A DNA stretch of 64,000 nt from Rheum nobile. Lineage: Eukaryota > Streptophyta > Magnoliopsida > Caryophyllales > Polygonaceae. The position numbers and the translations under genes are program-made. The stretch covers positions 6,014,001 through 6,078,000 of the forward strand of contig WOAB01000563.1 in the NCBI GenBank assembly GCA_027886185.1. Direction: 5' to 3'. A model generated the notes under the pieces. The model saw nothing but the letters and a program-made list of their open reading frames with translations, was not told the DNA's origin and made no database searches. How positions within the stretch are numbered: the first letter of the stretch is position 1; each line of letters starts with the position of its first letter. Below are positions 1-10,251 of this stretch, piece after piece.

Positions 1-408
1 CCGTGCTCCTCGTTACGCTTATTAGCCGTATCTATACCCTGGAATATCTTTCTTAGCTTGACAAAATTGTGTATATGTGGCGGGCGTACTTCTTTGTCCT
101 CTATCTCTTTTCTTAATTTTTTGTATCTAAACTCTGCAAACAAACATACAAAAAAAAAACGGACCCATCTTTATAGAAACAAACAAGCGATTCATTGCCA
201 ACCAAATCAAGAAGCGGAAGGTTCGTATACCAAAAACTTATGGTGGCTATACATCAAAAAACATTGTCCAGCCAAGTGTTTATTTGTATTATCCCCAATC
301 CCCTGCTTCTTGTGGCTGTCTTTCCTCTACTCAAACCCATGCTTGTACGTGCAAACTAATAAACATAAAGAGCTTTGAATTTGCACACACACACGATTCA
401 GCTATATC
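1..408 (+). other. Upstream flank of the PEX11 gene
   Basis: This AT-rich stretch precedes the PEX11 start codon and must hold its promoter and leader. I see no convincing TATA box at the expected distance. A short CA run lies just before the start codon (about 384-396). No conserved protein is encoded here. Confidence 0.4.
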
Positions 409-1077
409 ATGAATGACACGTTAGACAAGTTGGTCATCTTCCTGGCGAAGCGAGATGGGATCGACAAGCTCGTCAAGACTTTCCAGTACGTGTCGAAGCT
501 GGTCCACTGGCACGTCGAGACAACCCACCCGGGCCTGGCCCAGCGGGCCAAGCAGTGGGAGGTGGCGTCGGGGCTGAGCCGAAAAGCCTTCCGAACGGGG
601 CGGTTCTTGACGGGCTTCAACGCGATGAGGCGCAGCCCGGGCCCGACCCGGACGTTCCGGGTGCTCTCGGTGCTCGCCAACTCGGGCGAGATGGTCTACT
701 TCTTCTTCGACCACTTCCTGTGGCTGTCGAGGATTGGGGTCCTGGACGCCAGGCTGGCGACGCGGATGAGCTTCGTGTCGGCTTTCGGGGAGGCGTTCGG
801 GTACGTGTTCTTCGTCGTATCGGACTTCATAGTCATGTATGAGGGGCTGAGGAGGGAGAGGGAGTCGAAGGGCGAGGACGAGGACGGGGCGGGGGCGGTG
901 AGGAAGATAAGGGAGGATAGGGTGATGAGGTGGATGGCGGTGGCGGCGAATGTGGCGGACTTGATAATAGCGTTGGCGGAGATTGAGCCCAACCCGTTTT
1001 GTAACCATGTGGTGACATTGGGGATTAGCGGCTTGGTTTCTGCATGGGCTGGTTGGTATAGGAATTGGCCTTCTTGA
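409..1077 (+). CDS. PEX11B: Peroxisomal membrane protein 11 (PEX11 family, PEX11B-like)
   Basis: Intact single-exon gene of 222 codons plus stop. PEX11 proteins are integral to the peroxisomal membrane; they elongate and tubulate it before fission and so control peroxisome number. The whole protein is one PEX11 domain. Family landmarks are the N-terminal LAKRDGIDKLVKTFQYVSKL helix, the EVASGLSRKAFRTGRFLTGF stretch around residues 51-70, the NSGEMVYFFFDHFLWLSRIG segment around residues 88-107, and a C-terminus ending WAGWYRNWPS. Length fits the plant family (about 220-250). A charged, glycine-rich linker around residues 148-165 separates the amphipathic part from the C-terminal membrane part. 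The gene is strikingly GC-rich against AT-rich flanks. The B-type assignment rests on C-terminal and motif resemblance and is less sure than the family. Confidence 0.93.
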   Translation: MNDTLDKLVIFLAKRDGIDKLVKTFQYVSKLVHWHVETTHPGLAQRAKQWEVASGLSRKAFRTGRFLTGFNAMRRSPGPTRTFRVLSVLANSGEMVYFFFDHFLWLSRIGVLDARLATRMSFVSAFGEAFGYVFFVVSDFIVMYEGLRRERESKGEDEDGAGAVRKIREDRVMRWMAVAANVADLIIALAEIEPNPFCNHVVTLGISGLVSAWAGWYRNWPS

Positions 1078-1170
1078 ATGCCTAATTCTACATATGAGAG
1101 ATTCATAATGCATATACATCATGTGTTGTTGATTTCATGGTTCTTGTAGTGTACTTTAAGCATACATGTT

Positions 1171-1176
1171 AATAAA
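1171..1176 (+). terminator. Polyadenylation signal AATAAA after PEX11
   Basis: A canonical AATAAA lies 94 bp after the PEX11 stop codon, a normal spacing for a plant 3' UTR. Confidence 0.55.
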
Positions 1177-1260
1177 CTTGAAGGGCTTCTTGATGGGCAT
1201 GATAGTTAGATGATATTGATTATAATATGTAAACATTAGATAATAGGAGTGCGGTTCCGG

Positions 1261-1494
1261 TGCGGAGCACTCTTCCCGTGCGGACGTGCGGACATGCACT
1301 ATAGGGTCTTATTTGTGCACTTTAGGGCCTTATTTGTGCACTTTTGCAAAAAAACTGAAAAATGCTTGGAAAAAAATTTGAAAAAGAATTTTTTTTTTTT
1401 TTTTTTGAAAAAGTGCACAAATAAGACGTTAAAGTGCACAAATAAGGCTCTAAAGTGCATGCTCCGCACGTCCGCACGGGAAGAGTGCTCCGCA
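1261..1494. mobile_element. Foldback MITE (~234 bp, palindromic)
   Basis: Two arms, 1261-1292 and 1463-1494, are near-perfect inverted copies beginning TGCGGAGCACTCTTCCCGTG. Pairing continues inward through repeats of TTATTTGTGCACTTT to a central A/T homopolymer near 1370-1410. Nearly the whole element therefore folds into one hairpin. No coding capacity. The flanks do not give an unambiguous target duplication, so the superfamily is unassigned. Confidence 0.8.
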
Positions 1495-1874
1495 TATGAT
1501 CCAATGTCTAGATAATAGAATTGTGAAGTTAACACCAAATTATAACAAAATCAAAAGCTTGAACGATCCAATTGAAATAAGTGAGACCCAATCTAGTCGA
1601 ATTGAAACAATAGATTAGAGCAATGAAAAGAACAATTAATTTTTTTAATCCAGTATAGGAGGATAACCTACCCGCCATGCATAGTTACAGCTGATCCAAG
1701 AGAATTTTATACATAAAGAGAATCCAACACAAAACCTCATGTTAAATAAAACAACCATTCCATTTAAATGCAATGGGGCCTTATTCTCCTCTATAGCACA
1801 TCAAATTCTCTACTCCATAATTGTCACCCTTTTATGCTTCCCTTAGGTTTTAGTTGTTTATTTGACATTTTAAA

Positions 1875-2040
1875 CCTTAAATTAGAATTAATAATTAAGA
1901 TTTAGGATTTATAGTTTAAGATTTAAGTGTTAAAATTCAGGATTTAAGAATTTAGAATTTAGGGTATAATGTTCTAGGTTTTAGGGTATAAGATTTAGGA
2001 TTTAGATTTTATATTTTAGAATTTAAAGTATAAAATAAAC
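1875..2040. repeat. Degenerate TTTAGG-type repeat tract
   Basis: A run of imperfect units such as TTTAGGATTTA and TTTAGGGTATAA. It resembles a decayed plant telomere-like (TTTAGGG) array but is too diverged to call one. The rest of 1495-2092 is AT-rich with nothing recognisable. Confidence 0.45.
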
Positions 2041-2163
2041 AAGTTTAATCTCATCCGATAATAGAAGGAGTAGAGGATTAAAAGGAACATAAAAGAAGGG
2101 CGTAGATGTTATTTTTTTTATGGAAAGAGAGACGGCACTCTCAAAAAGAGAAAACAGAAAGAA

Positions 2164-2958
2164 CTACAAAGTAATAAGACGGGGTGTAGTCTTACCCCTA
2201 ACGACAGCAGAAATAAGAGAAACAACCCCAACAGGGGGAACATCAAGAACATGAAAGCCTAAAATAAAAGAAAAAGCAATAGAAGCAAGGCCGTCAGCGA
2301 CTCCATTAGCCTCTCTGAAGATATGACGGAGCTGGATGTCCCGGTCCCTACGAAGAAAGCCTTGTCCACGGGAGACAAGACTAAAAAGGGGGTGACAACG
2401 ATCCATAGGTTTGCGTAGTAACAGAATCGCTAATTGCGAGTCTGTTTCTAAACAAACCCTCATGTATCCTCGATCCCAGGCTAACTACAAGCCCCGGATG
2501 ATGCCCCACAACTCAGCCATCGGAACAGTGCAACAACCAATGTTGTGAACAAATCCACCAAGCCATCTACCATCACAGTCTCTGAAAACACCAGTAGCAG
2601 AAGCTCTACCATCACGGACCACCCCGTCAGTGTTGATCTTGATGACCCCACTCTCAGGTCTAGTCCAACAAATAAGAGCCATAGACCTCACTAGGCTAGA
2701 AAGAGAGAAGATCTTTCTCTCCCAAGCCAAACGATATTCCCTAGTAGCCACTCTGATGTGGGCACCTTTATCACCATTAAACCTCTCATTTCTGAAGACA
2801 AGCAAGTTGCGCCACTTCCAGATCTGCCAAATACCCATAGTGAAAGTGTCCGCCCACCTGCCATACTCCTCCGATTTCCAGTTGCACATCAGATTCGATC
2901 TAATCCAGCAAGAGAAATCATCAATCCAGAAGTTCCAGTAACTTGTCGGCGGCTTCAA
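2164..2958 (-). pseudogene. LINE RNase H domain (non-LTR type)
   Basis: C-terminal RNase H fold of the LINE ORF2, which removes RNA from the cDNA hybrid. Active-site landmarks are visible: INTDGVV, then AELWGI, then LETDSQLAI, then a final REANGVADGLA. One in-frame TAG, in the position of a usual glutamine before LAWDRGY, splits it around 2464. Otherwise the frame is open, so decay is modest here. Confidence 0.85.
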
Positions 2959-2964
2959 AGAGAG

Positions 2965-3330
2965 TCAGATGCGCCTAGCATTCCGACAATTCCTGAACAA
3001 ATGAATTAGCGATTCTGGACAGTTCGGGCAATCCATGCACTCATCATCATTCGCCATATGTCTGCGTTTTCTTTCAGCATTAGTCAGGATCACACCTCTC
3101 AGTGCAAGCCAAATAAAACAACGAACTCTCTCGGGTACCAACAACTTCCAGATCTGACGGTACACAGTGGAGTCCACATCAGGGGCTTTGGTAGGACAGT
3201 GGAGCATGTCATAAGCAGAGGCGACAAAAAAATGCCATTGCTAGTGCACCCCTAACTGATGGAATCCTCACAATCGTCCTCATCCACCATTGCGATAGCC
3301 GCAAGCTGAAGAAGAATGGTGTTGGGCACC
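2965..3330 (-). pseudogene. LINE zinc-binding zf-RVT region
   Basis: Encodes the zf-RVT segment that follows reverse transcriptase in plant LINEs. The WKLLVPERVRCFIWLALRGV stretch is followed by a Cys/His cluster (CMDCPNCPESLIHLFRNC). It sits between the RT (left end 3354) and RNase H in a different frame, showing frameshifts on both sides. Confidence 0.75.
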
Positions 3331-3353
3331 AACGGAGCCAACAAGCTCCAATT

Positions 3354-4940
3354 TCAACCTTTTCCAGTTATCCAGAAATGACTAACTGTAGCATCTTGCA
3401 AACTCCCGATAACCGAATTGGTAGCAATGCTCAAGAGTTGACATTTTGACAACCAAACATCAAGCCAAAAGCGAATGGTTCTACCATTTCCAAGGATCCA
3501 ACGAGAACCTGGAATAATCACCTTGTTGACCCCCATATGGATGCTCCTCCAAATGGGTGAAGGGTTAGAGGCAATAGCAAGGGAGGGTCGAATATATATC
3601 TGTCGGATTACAGTTGCCCAAAGAGAATCCGAATTCATGAGAAAACGCCAACTGAGCTTTGCCACAAGGGCATTGTTGAGGTCCTCCATACTCCTAATCC
3701 CGAGATCATCTTGATCCTTGGCTTTAGTCAACACTTCCCAACCAACCAAGTGCATTCTTCTCATGTTATCCCTACTACCCCACACAAAAGACTTGGTGAT
3801 TCTATCAATCTCAGAGCATACGGAAACTGAGAGGGAGACAGAAGCCATCGAGTACACCGGAATGGTAGTAATGACAGACTTTGCAAGAGTGAGGCGACCC
3901 GCAAAGCTGAGGTGCTTACACTTCCAGCCCGATAACTTGTTATTAATCTTCTCAATGAGGGGACGGAAAGTCTCCTTGTCAATCCTTTTGTGCAGCAAAG
4001 GCATGCCCAGATAAGACCCTAGATCAGTGGTAACTGTGAAACCACTCTCATTCTGCAATTGCTTAACCAGATCAGAATTCACATTGGGAGAGACATACAA
4101 TTTAGTCTTGGTGAAATTAACTCTCTGACCACTAGCATTGCAGGAGCTGTCAAGACAGGCCTTGACCACAATGATCTGACCAACGGAAGCTTCAGTCATA
4201 AGAAGGATGTCATCTGCAAAGAGGAGGTGAGATAATGGAGGCCCACCCCTTGAGATATGAATAGACTTCCATCTATTAGCATCCACAAGAGAAGAAATCA
4301 TCTGACTCAGACGCTCAATGCACATAACAAACAGATAGGGGGAGATAGGATCTCCTTGACGAATCCCCCTAGTCGGTCTGAAACTCTTAGTTGCCTCTCC
4401 ATTCCAAAGCAGACGCATGCTTGTGGAGGAAATACATTCAGCAATCCACCCCACCCAAGCATCAGGGAAACCAGCATCATGCAGGGTGTCCACAACAAAG
4501 TCCCAACGCAAACGGTTATAAGCTTTCTCAATATCCACCTTCAAAATCATCCACCCCTTTGCTCCTTTCTTGTATCTCATGGAATGAACAATCTCTTGAG
4601 CAAGAATAATATTATCTGTAATGAGTCTCCCTGGAAGGAAACTTCCTTGCATAGGGCTAATCAAGTCTGCTAATAGTGGTTTCATTCTATTCACAAGAAC
4701 TTTAGAAATAAGTTTGTAAATAACATTGCAAAGACTAATGGGACGAAAGTTGCTAACCTTCTCTGGATTGCTAACTTTGGGAATGAGGGTGATCAACGTC
4801 TCATTCATCCTGACAGGCATAGTAGACGATGAAAAGAATAGTTTAACTTCTCTAACCACTGACTGACCCACTTCAGACCAACACTTCTGATAGAACAAAG
4901 GTTGAAAACCATCCATACCCGGCGCCTTAAGGCCATTCAT
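3354..4940 (-). pseudogene. LINE reverse transcriptase
   Basis: A 528-codon open stretch with the complete RT_nLTR palm and fingers: GLKAPGMDGFQP near the start, LIPKVSNPEKVSNFRPISLC, the RGIRQGDPISPYLF motif, and the catalytic FADDILLM motif around residue 240. It lacks its own start codon context and is out of frame with the upstream linker. It is a fragment of a once continuous ORF2 (usually over 1,200 residues). The open frame of more than 500 codons suggests recent loss of function. Confidence 0.92.
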
Positions 4941-4993
4941 TTGGCGTACTGCAGCAAAGATTTCATAATCTTCAAGGGCCCAACCAATCTGTC

Positions 4994-5477
4994 CTAGACC
5001 CGAGGCTCTAGAGTCGGGAAAAGACCATAGGGCGTAGAGATCGGGTAAAGCTCATGAATGGGGAGGCTATACACATCTTTGAAGAAACCTATAGCTAACT
5101 CCTCGAGATCATCTGCATTCTCGACCCATAAATCTGCCTCATTCTTAAGCACAGTAATTTTGTTTCTCTTCCTCCGGACAATCGTTGCGGCGTGGAAGAA
5201 GGATGTATTGCGATCCCCGGCATGCAACCACAACTCTCTAGATTTCTGAAGCCAGAGAAGCTCCTCTTGCTCAAGAACACCCTCAAACTCATTCTGAAGC
5301 TGGTCATTGAGTTGAAGAAGGGAGTCCGAGACACCACCATTGATATCCAGTTGAACCTGCTCAAGCTTACCTAGGAGGTCCTTCTTACGCTCATGGATAT
5401 TGCCAAAAGTATCTTTATTCCACTTGCCTAATTTATATCGGAGAACCACAAGGGCTTGTAGGAACGCTATTTCGGAA
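4994..5477 (-). pseudogene. LINE ORF2 linker between endonuclease and RT
   Basis: Encodes the coiled linker typical of plant L1 elements (FLQALVVLRYKLGKWNKDTF, later LWLQKSRELWLHAGDRNTSF). It is frameshifted relative to the RT. The LINE sequence stops abruptly at about 5477, where unrelated DNA begins. The roughly 130 residues that should connect it to the endonuclease are absent, so there was a deletion or replacement. Confidence 0.8.
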
Positions 5478-5843
5478 TGTAAACTGCAATTAGAAATTGC
5501 ACAGAAATTAGAATGAATTATATCGAACTATGAACGGATGCAGAGTCGAGACTTTGATCTCTCTCCTTAATTCTGAAAACGCCCCGTATTGAGACAGTTC
5601 TTTGGCGTTCCGAATCCCATGATACAACTGCAAAACTACTTCTGATTTGCGCAACCCAAAAATTCAGAAGGCTACGAACACTTTCTGCGTAGTACTCTCG
5701 ATTTAGAAAATAGTTAAGGAGGAAGAGGAGATTGATGTTCTGGTGTGTGTTCGAATGAGAACAACACTGCTCTTTTTAAAGAGGCTTCAGAGGAACCACT
5801 AACGTAGTGGAGGAGATAGTGGAGGGACTCTGTTGAATCAACA
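5478..5843 (-). mobile_element. Possible solo LTR or short non-coding insertion
   Basis: The segment starts TGTAAACTGC and ends GAATCAACA, so it has TG...CA ends on either strand. On the minus strand a TTTTTAAAGAG box could be a TATA element. The flanking 5-mers (CGGAA and GATTC) do not match, so a clean insertion is not shown. 5844-5958 is unassigned. Confidence 0.3.
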
Positions 5844-5958
5844 GATTCGAACGTTGAGGAGAGAAAAACCAAGGAGCTGTTGAACGTGGAGGAAGACTGG
5901 GTCTGCAGCCCCGAAATCTCTCCAGCTCCAGGAATGAGTCAAAGGCCCAAGCCCGATC

Positions 5959-6395
5959 CTGTAACACCCCCAGGCCAAGCTACCCCAGCCACCAAGCCGC
6001 CCAGCCACCCAACGGTGCCGGTGCCGGTACTGGTGCCGCCTGTGGTCCACAAGAGCATACAACTCTAACACCCAACCCTTCCCCCATTAAATGGGTAGGT
6101 TGTTGCCGCGAGGATTCGAACCTCCGACCTTTGGATACAAGGGCAATGCCTTACCACTTGTATCACCAATTGTGCTGCAGCGCAATTGGTGATACAAGTG
6201 GTAAGGCATTGCCCTTGTATCCAAAGGTCGGAGGTTCGAATCCTCGCGGCAACAACCTACCCATTTAATGGGGGAAGGGTTGGGTGTTAGAGCTGCATGC
6301 TCTTGTGGACCACAGGCGGCACCAGTATCGGCGCTGGCACCGTTGGGTGGTTGGGCGGCTTGGTGGCTGGGGTAGCTTGGCCTGGGGGTGTTACA
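5959..6395. repeat. Palindrome A (437 bp) with tRNA-like boxes
   Basis: The two arms are near-identical inverted copies running outward from a centre at about 6177 (GCTGCAGC). The ends read TGTAACACC and GGTGTTACA. Each arm, read from the centre outward, has an A-box-like AAGTGGTAAGGC and a B-box-like GGTTCGAATCC about 40 bp later. That is the layout of an internal RNA polymerase III promoter. This suggests two tRNA-derived SINE-like units head to head. Confidence 0.8.
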
Positions 6396-6818
6396 AAAAA
6401 AGTACATTTTTATGTGAGTGCTCAAGCCATGGGCCTAGCCCAACATGAGACACTCCATGAGCTGCAGCCCATGTACCCCAACCCATCCTTGGGGGCTACT
6501 CCAAATTAAATGGAAGCCATTTCCAAGAGGTTGTTGGTGAGAGTCGAACACGCGACCTCTCCACCCTTTATCCACTCCCCACAAGGAGTGAATACCAATT
6601 GTGCTGCAGCGCAATTGGTAACAAGTGGGCGTTAAGCCGCTTGTTAAAGGGGAGAGGTCTCGTGTTCGAGCGCTCCCAACAACCTCTTGGGAAATGGCTT
6701 CCATTTAATTTGGAGTAGCCAACCAGGGATGGGTTGGGGTACATGGGCTGTGGCTCATGGAGTGTCTCATGTTGGGCTAGGCCCGTGGCTTGAGCACTCA
6801 CATAAAAGTGTATTTTTT
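6396..6818. repeat. Palindrome B (~423 bp), related core, different arms
   Basis: Second palindrome, abutting A. Its arms begin with an A-rich run and GTGCTCAAGCCA and meet near 6608 at the same CAATTG...GCTGCAGC core as A. Read outward, the right arm carries ACAAGTGGGCGTTAAGC and GTGTTCGAGC, again tRNA-like A/B box candidates. Arm identity is lower than in A and C near the centre. Confidence 0.75.
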
Positions 6819-7252
6819 TGTAACATCCCAGGCCAAGCTACCCCAGCCACCAAGCCGCCCAGCCACCCAACGGTGCCGGCGCCGGTACTGGTGCCGCCTG
6901 GTTGTCCAAGGGCATGCAGCCCACACACCCAACCCTTCCCCCATTTAAATGGGTAGGTTGTTGCCCACGGGGATCGAACCCAGGACCTTTAGATACAAGG
7001 GCAATGCCTTACCACTTGTATCACCAATTGCGCTGCAGCACAATTGGTGATACAAGTGGTAAGGCATTGCCCTTGTATCTAAAGGTCTCGGGTTCGATCC
7101 TCGTGGGCAACAACCTACCCATTTAAATGGGGGAAGGGTTGGGTGTGTGGGCTGTATGCCCTTGGACAACCAGGCGGCACCAGTACCGGCGCCGGCACCG
7201 TTGGGTGGCTGGGCGGCTTGGTGGCTGGGGTAGCTTGGCCTGGGATGTTACA
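6819..7252. repeat. Palindrome C (434 bp), same family as A
   Basis: Third palindrome, abutting B, ending TGTAACATCC and GGATGTTACA with its centre near 7036. The arms match those of A closely (A box AAGTGGTAAGGC, B box GGTTCGATCC). A and C flank B like terminal repeats. At 7252 the LINE endonuclease sequence resumes at once, so C is inserted in the LINE. Confidence 0.8.
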
Positions 7253-7793
7253 GTATGGGCTTGCCCAGAGAAACCCATGTCTAAGAGCTCAGCAGAATCA
7301 ATAAGATTCAAGAAGTTCGAAGAATCCGGATGGAGGCAACCCGACCCACCAGTACGTTCAGATAAAGTAGTGATACAATTAAAATCACCACCAATGAAAA
7401 TAGGGCCAGAAGCAAGACAAATCTCAGAAAGCAGAGTATTCCAAAAACGTCTTCTTCTATGAACCGACGGAGGGGCATAAACGACGAAATATTGACAAAT
7501 ACAATCTCCTTTGCAAATCTGGGCTCTAATGAAGTTCTCATTGATGCTAATAACGTGCACATCAGTCACTGCTTGGTCCCAAAGGACCCAAATCCCCCTG
7601 ATAAACCAACTGTATCAGCACTGACACGGTTAGGAAGACGAAGCCGATTACAAACAACAATCGCCCTCTACCCAGAAATTTTGGGTTCAATGATAACAAA
7701 CACATCAACCGAATTAATCCGGACCATATAGTTGACATTCCGAACGAAGCCGTCCTTGCCGGCACCGTTGCAATTCCAAACTAAGCAATTCAT
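7253..7793 (-). pseudogene. LINE endonuclease/exonuclease/phosphatase domain, 3'-truncated by insertion
   Basis: Start of LINE ORF2. The MNCLVWNCNGAG start at 7793 is the usual first strand of an EEP nuclease that nicks target DNA. Further on are a VYAPPSVHRRRRFW stretch and the IFIGGDFNCI motif. Three frames are needed to read it, so there are at least two frameshifts. Sequence stops at GFSGQAHT where the palindrome block begins; the C-terminal half of the nuclease is not found elsewhere. Confidence 0.85.
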
Positions 7794-7833
7794 CATAATT
7801 TGGATTAGGGGAGTGGTGAACGAACTAACAAGA

Positions 7834-9201
7834 TTATGCAGACTGGGCCGAGGAAGCCTCGATGACAGCAGCTTCCTCTTGCAGCATACAAACATCTGAG
7901 ACGGTCTCATCCTCTGCAACAACCGTTGAATTTCTGTTTTGCTCACCAGAAGCAAGAATCGGACTAGAGGAAGCACAAACATTGATTTCCTGTTGTTGAT
8001 TCCTTGTCTGCAAATTTTCGTCAATTGCGGTGAGGTGCTGAACACTAGTTAAGTCTTGAATAATATCAGCAAAAGGGGCAGGTTCAAAATCTTTTCTAGC
8101 CCTCTTGACCGGCCCAGAAATGGGCATCTCTTTCGGCCTACCATTCTCTTGGCCTAATTTTTGGTTAGCTACTCCTTTTCCTTTTTTCTTCTTTTGCCTA
8201 GGCTTTTTACTTTTAGAGGATGAGGCTTCAACTGCCACAAACACTTGGCCTACACACTCTACCTTCTTACCATCACTTCTACCTGCTAGCACTCCAGACG
8301 AGGCCAATTGTTTACCTTTTTCAATCCTAGCAAAAGGCTGATTTTTAGAGAAACTATGAGTTTGATTTTCTTGTTCCATCCTGCGTTGTCCACTAACCAC
8401 AAGATCTTTTCCAACACCATCCCCTACTGCCAAAGCAGCAAACTGTCCAGTCATAGCCTTTTGAGCTGTCTGAGACTTCTGAGCAGAAGCTACGTTGACA
8501 GTGACCATGGCTTTCTTTGCTGCAGCCCTAGCACGCTGTTGTTGTGCTCGCCGACGGCTATTTTCATTCATCCAACCTCCAATTTTTTTCCAGCGCCACT
8601 CCCTCCTTAGCAATCAACAACTTCTCCTTCTCTAGTTCTTCACGTTTAGCCACATGTTTGGGAGCCATGGGACAATTCGGCTGAAAATGGCCAAACCGAC
8701 CACAACCGAAGTAAATTGCGTGAATCCCCTCATATTCAATAAGGAATCTAGAACCACTAATTAGAACTGCACCCTTTAACGGTTTTGTAAGGTCAAGCTC
8801 CACACATACACGAGCGAAGCGCCCCCTATTAGCGTAGATAGTTTTGTTATCGACCTTAATGGGTCTGCCTACTGCCGAGGCGAGTTGCAACAGAATGTTC
8901 TCTTCATAGAGAATAACAGGGCGATTAGCAAACCTTATCCACGCCGGAGTAGTGGATATGATGTCTGAGAGCGGGTTGAAGCTGGGCATCCATGGTTTGA
9001 TTACCACATAGTGTCCGAAAACAGTCCAGGGGCCTCCCGTCAAAGTTACCATGTAATCCGCCTCGTTGGAGAACTTCACAAGGTAATACCCGTTCAGCAA
9101 GTCAAATGAGACGCATCTTCCCATTTGGTCTCCAGAGTTCCTTCAATTTGCTGCACATGATATCGTAGGGCACCATTGTGCCAAGCGAAGAACTCCACAC
9201 C
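7834..9201 (-). pseudogene. LINE ORF1: DUF4283 domain, zinc knuckle and basic tail
   Basis: Nucleic-acid-binding ORF1 of the LINE. The DUF4283 domain reads through LNGYYLVKFSNEADY and GGPWTVFGHYVVIKPWMP. A CX2C-like knuckle (CGRFGHFQPNC) and a Lys/Arg/Gln-rich tail follow. Frameshifts occur at about 9105 (between KMRLI and the DLLNGYY stretch) and at about 8600. At 9201 it is cut by the LTR element; its N-terminus continues at 18294-18446. Confidence 0.85.
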
Positions 9202-10232
9202 TGTGGGAGTCGGATTTCACTCGCGTGGATAAGCCTATGCGTAAGCCCTCACGTCCACCAGAATTCGGTTATGGATAGGATTGGAGTCAGTCCATCAACC
9301 AGTAGGTGACACTTGGCGGCACGGTAGTCGACGACAATGCCTATATATAACCTTGAATTCCACAGAGAATGAAGGGGGGGAAAAGGGGCAAGAGACTTCA
9401 GAGGGGACTCGGTGGCCGTAATTTGGGAAGAGAGGGAGGGAGGAAGCTCTCTGAATTCCGGTAACCAGAGCAAGATTCCGGCGAGAACCGCAGGCACCTC
9501 GCACCCTTCGGCAGTAATGAGGAGCATCGCCGTCGGGCTTACCCCGGATCTCGCCCTTATCCTGCCTAGTCTGCCTTCTCCGATCTAGCCCGTCATCATC
9601 TCCGGCCCCGTCGCCACCTCACACTCTAGCCCGTCATCATCTCCGGCCTGAGCTTGAATAGGCGATAGCGAAGCCCCGGTCTTCGCGGGGGAGAATCTCA
9701 CTCATGGTCGTGGCCGATCTCCATTTGCTATTCCCGTGCCTTCGGGGACATCACTTCCGAAAGTATACGTTGGCTCGTTGCTATCCCTTTGGTGGAATAC
9801 TTACCACTGAAAAGCCCAATGCCCGACTAATGAAATATAGAGTGAGTATGCTCGGTCAAGGTAATTCGACGGGTTAATAAATCTCTCAACTATAGCTTTT
9901 CTATATATATATATACATGCTCTTCGCATAGAAAATTGACTTGAGCGTCGGAGAGCCCGCCCCAGGGAAAACCATCTCCGGGGTGTTTTCAGGTGAATCT
10001 CACGTAGGAGAAGGTTGCTGAAGCTCGAGAGCAACTACATGTAATCTAGAGAGGTGTGAAGGAATAATATCAGCATCAGAACTGAACCGGAGCCGGAGGT
10101 CCCGCCCTACGCGAAGCAAGTGACCAGGAAGTTGCTGAGGAGGTCCCCCAAACAAACAAATCCTCAACAAATCTGAGTCGAAGGTGTGTTGACCCTCGAC
10201 GTCTTCACGAACAGTTGAATCGGGTTTCAACA
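9202..10232 (+). repeat. 5' LTR of the LARD-like element (1031 bp)
   Basis: Begins TGTGGGAGTC and ends CGGGTTTCAACA. By eye about 30 substitutions separate it from the 3' copy (roughly 3%), mostly transitions, plus a length difference in a TA run near 9903. The insertion is young but not very recent. Confidence 0.93.
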
Positions 10233-10233
10233 C

Positions 10234-10251
10234 TGGTGCCGTCCGTGGGGA
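10234..10251 (+). other. Primer-binding-site-like tract
   Basis: TGGTGCCGTCCGTGGGGA begins one base after the 5' LTR. Its position and TGG start are typical of a tRNA primer site; I cannot name the tRNA with certainty. Confidence 0.6.

Noticed and set aside
421..1122. Long minus-strand reading frame opposite PEX11
   Set aside because: GC-rich shadow of a conserved plus-strand gene; its translation is low-complexity Arg/Pro/His with no family resemblance.
5478..5843. Confident solo LTR call
   Set aside because: TG...CA ends are present but the target-site 5-mers do not match and the LINE sequence is deleted nearby, so it is listed only at low confidence.
5959..7252. Simple miniature LTR (TRIM) element
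   Set aside because: A and C could serve as LTRs with TG...CA ends, but the flanking 5-mers (GATCC and GTATG) differ and each unit is itself palindromic, so the call is left open.
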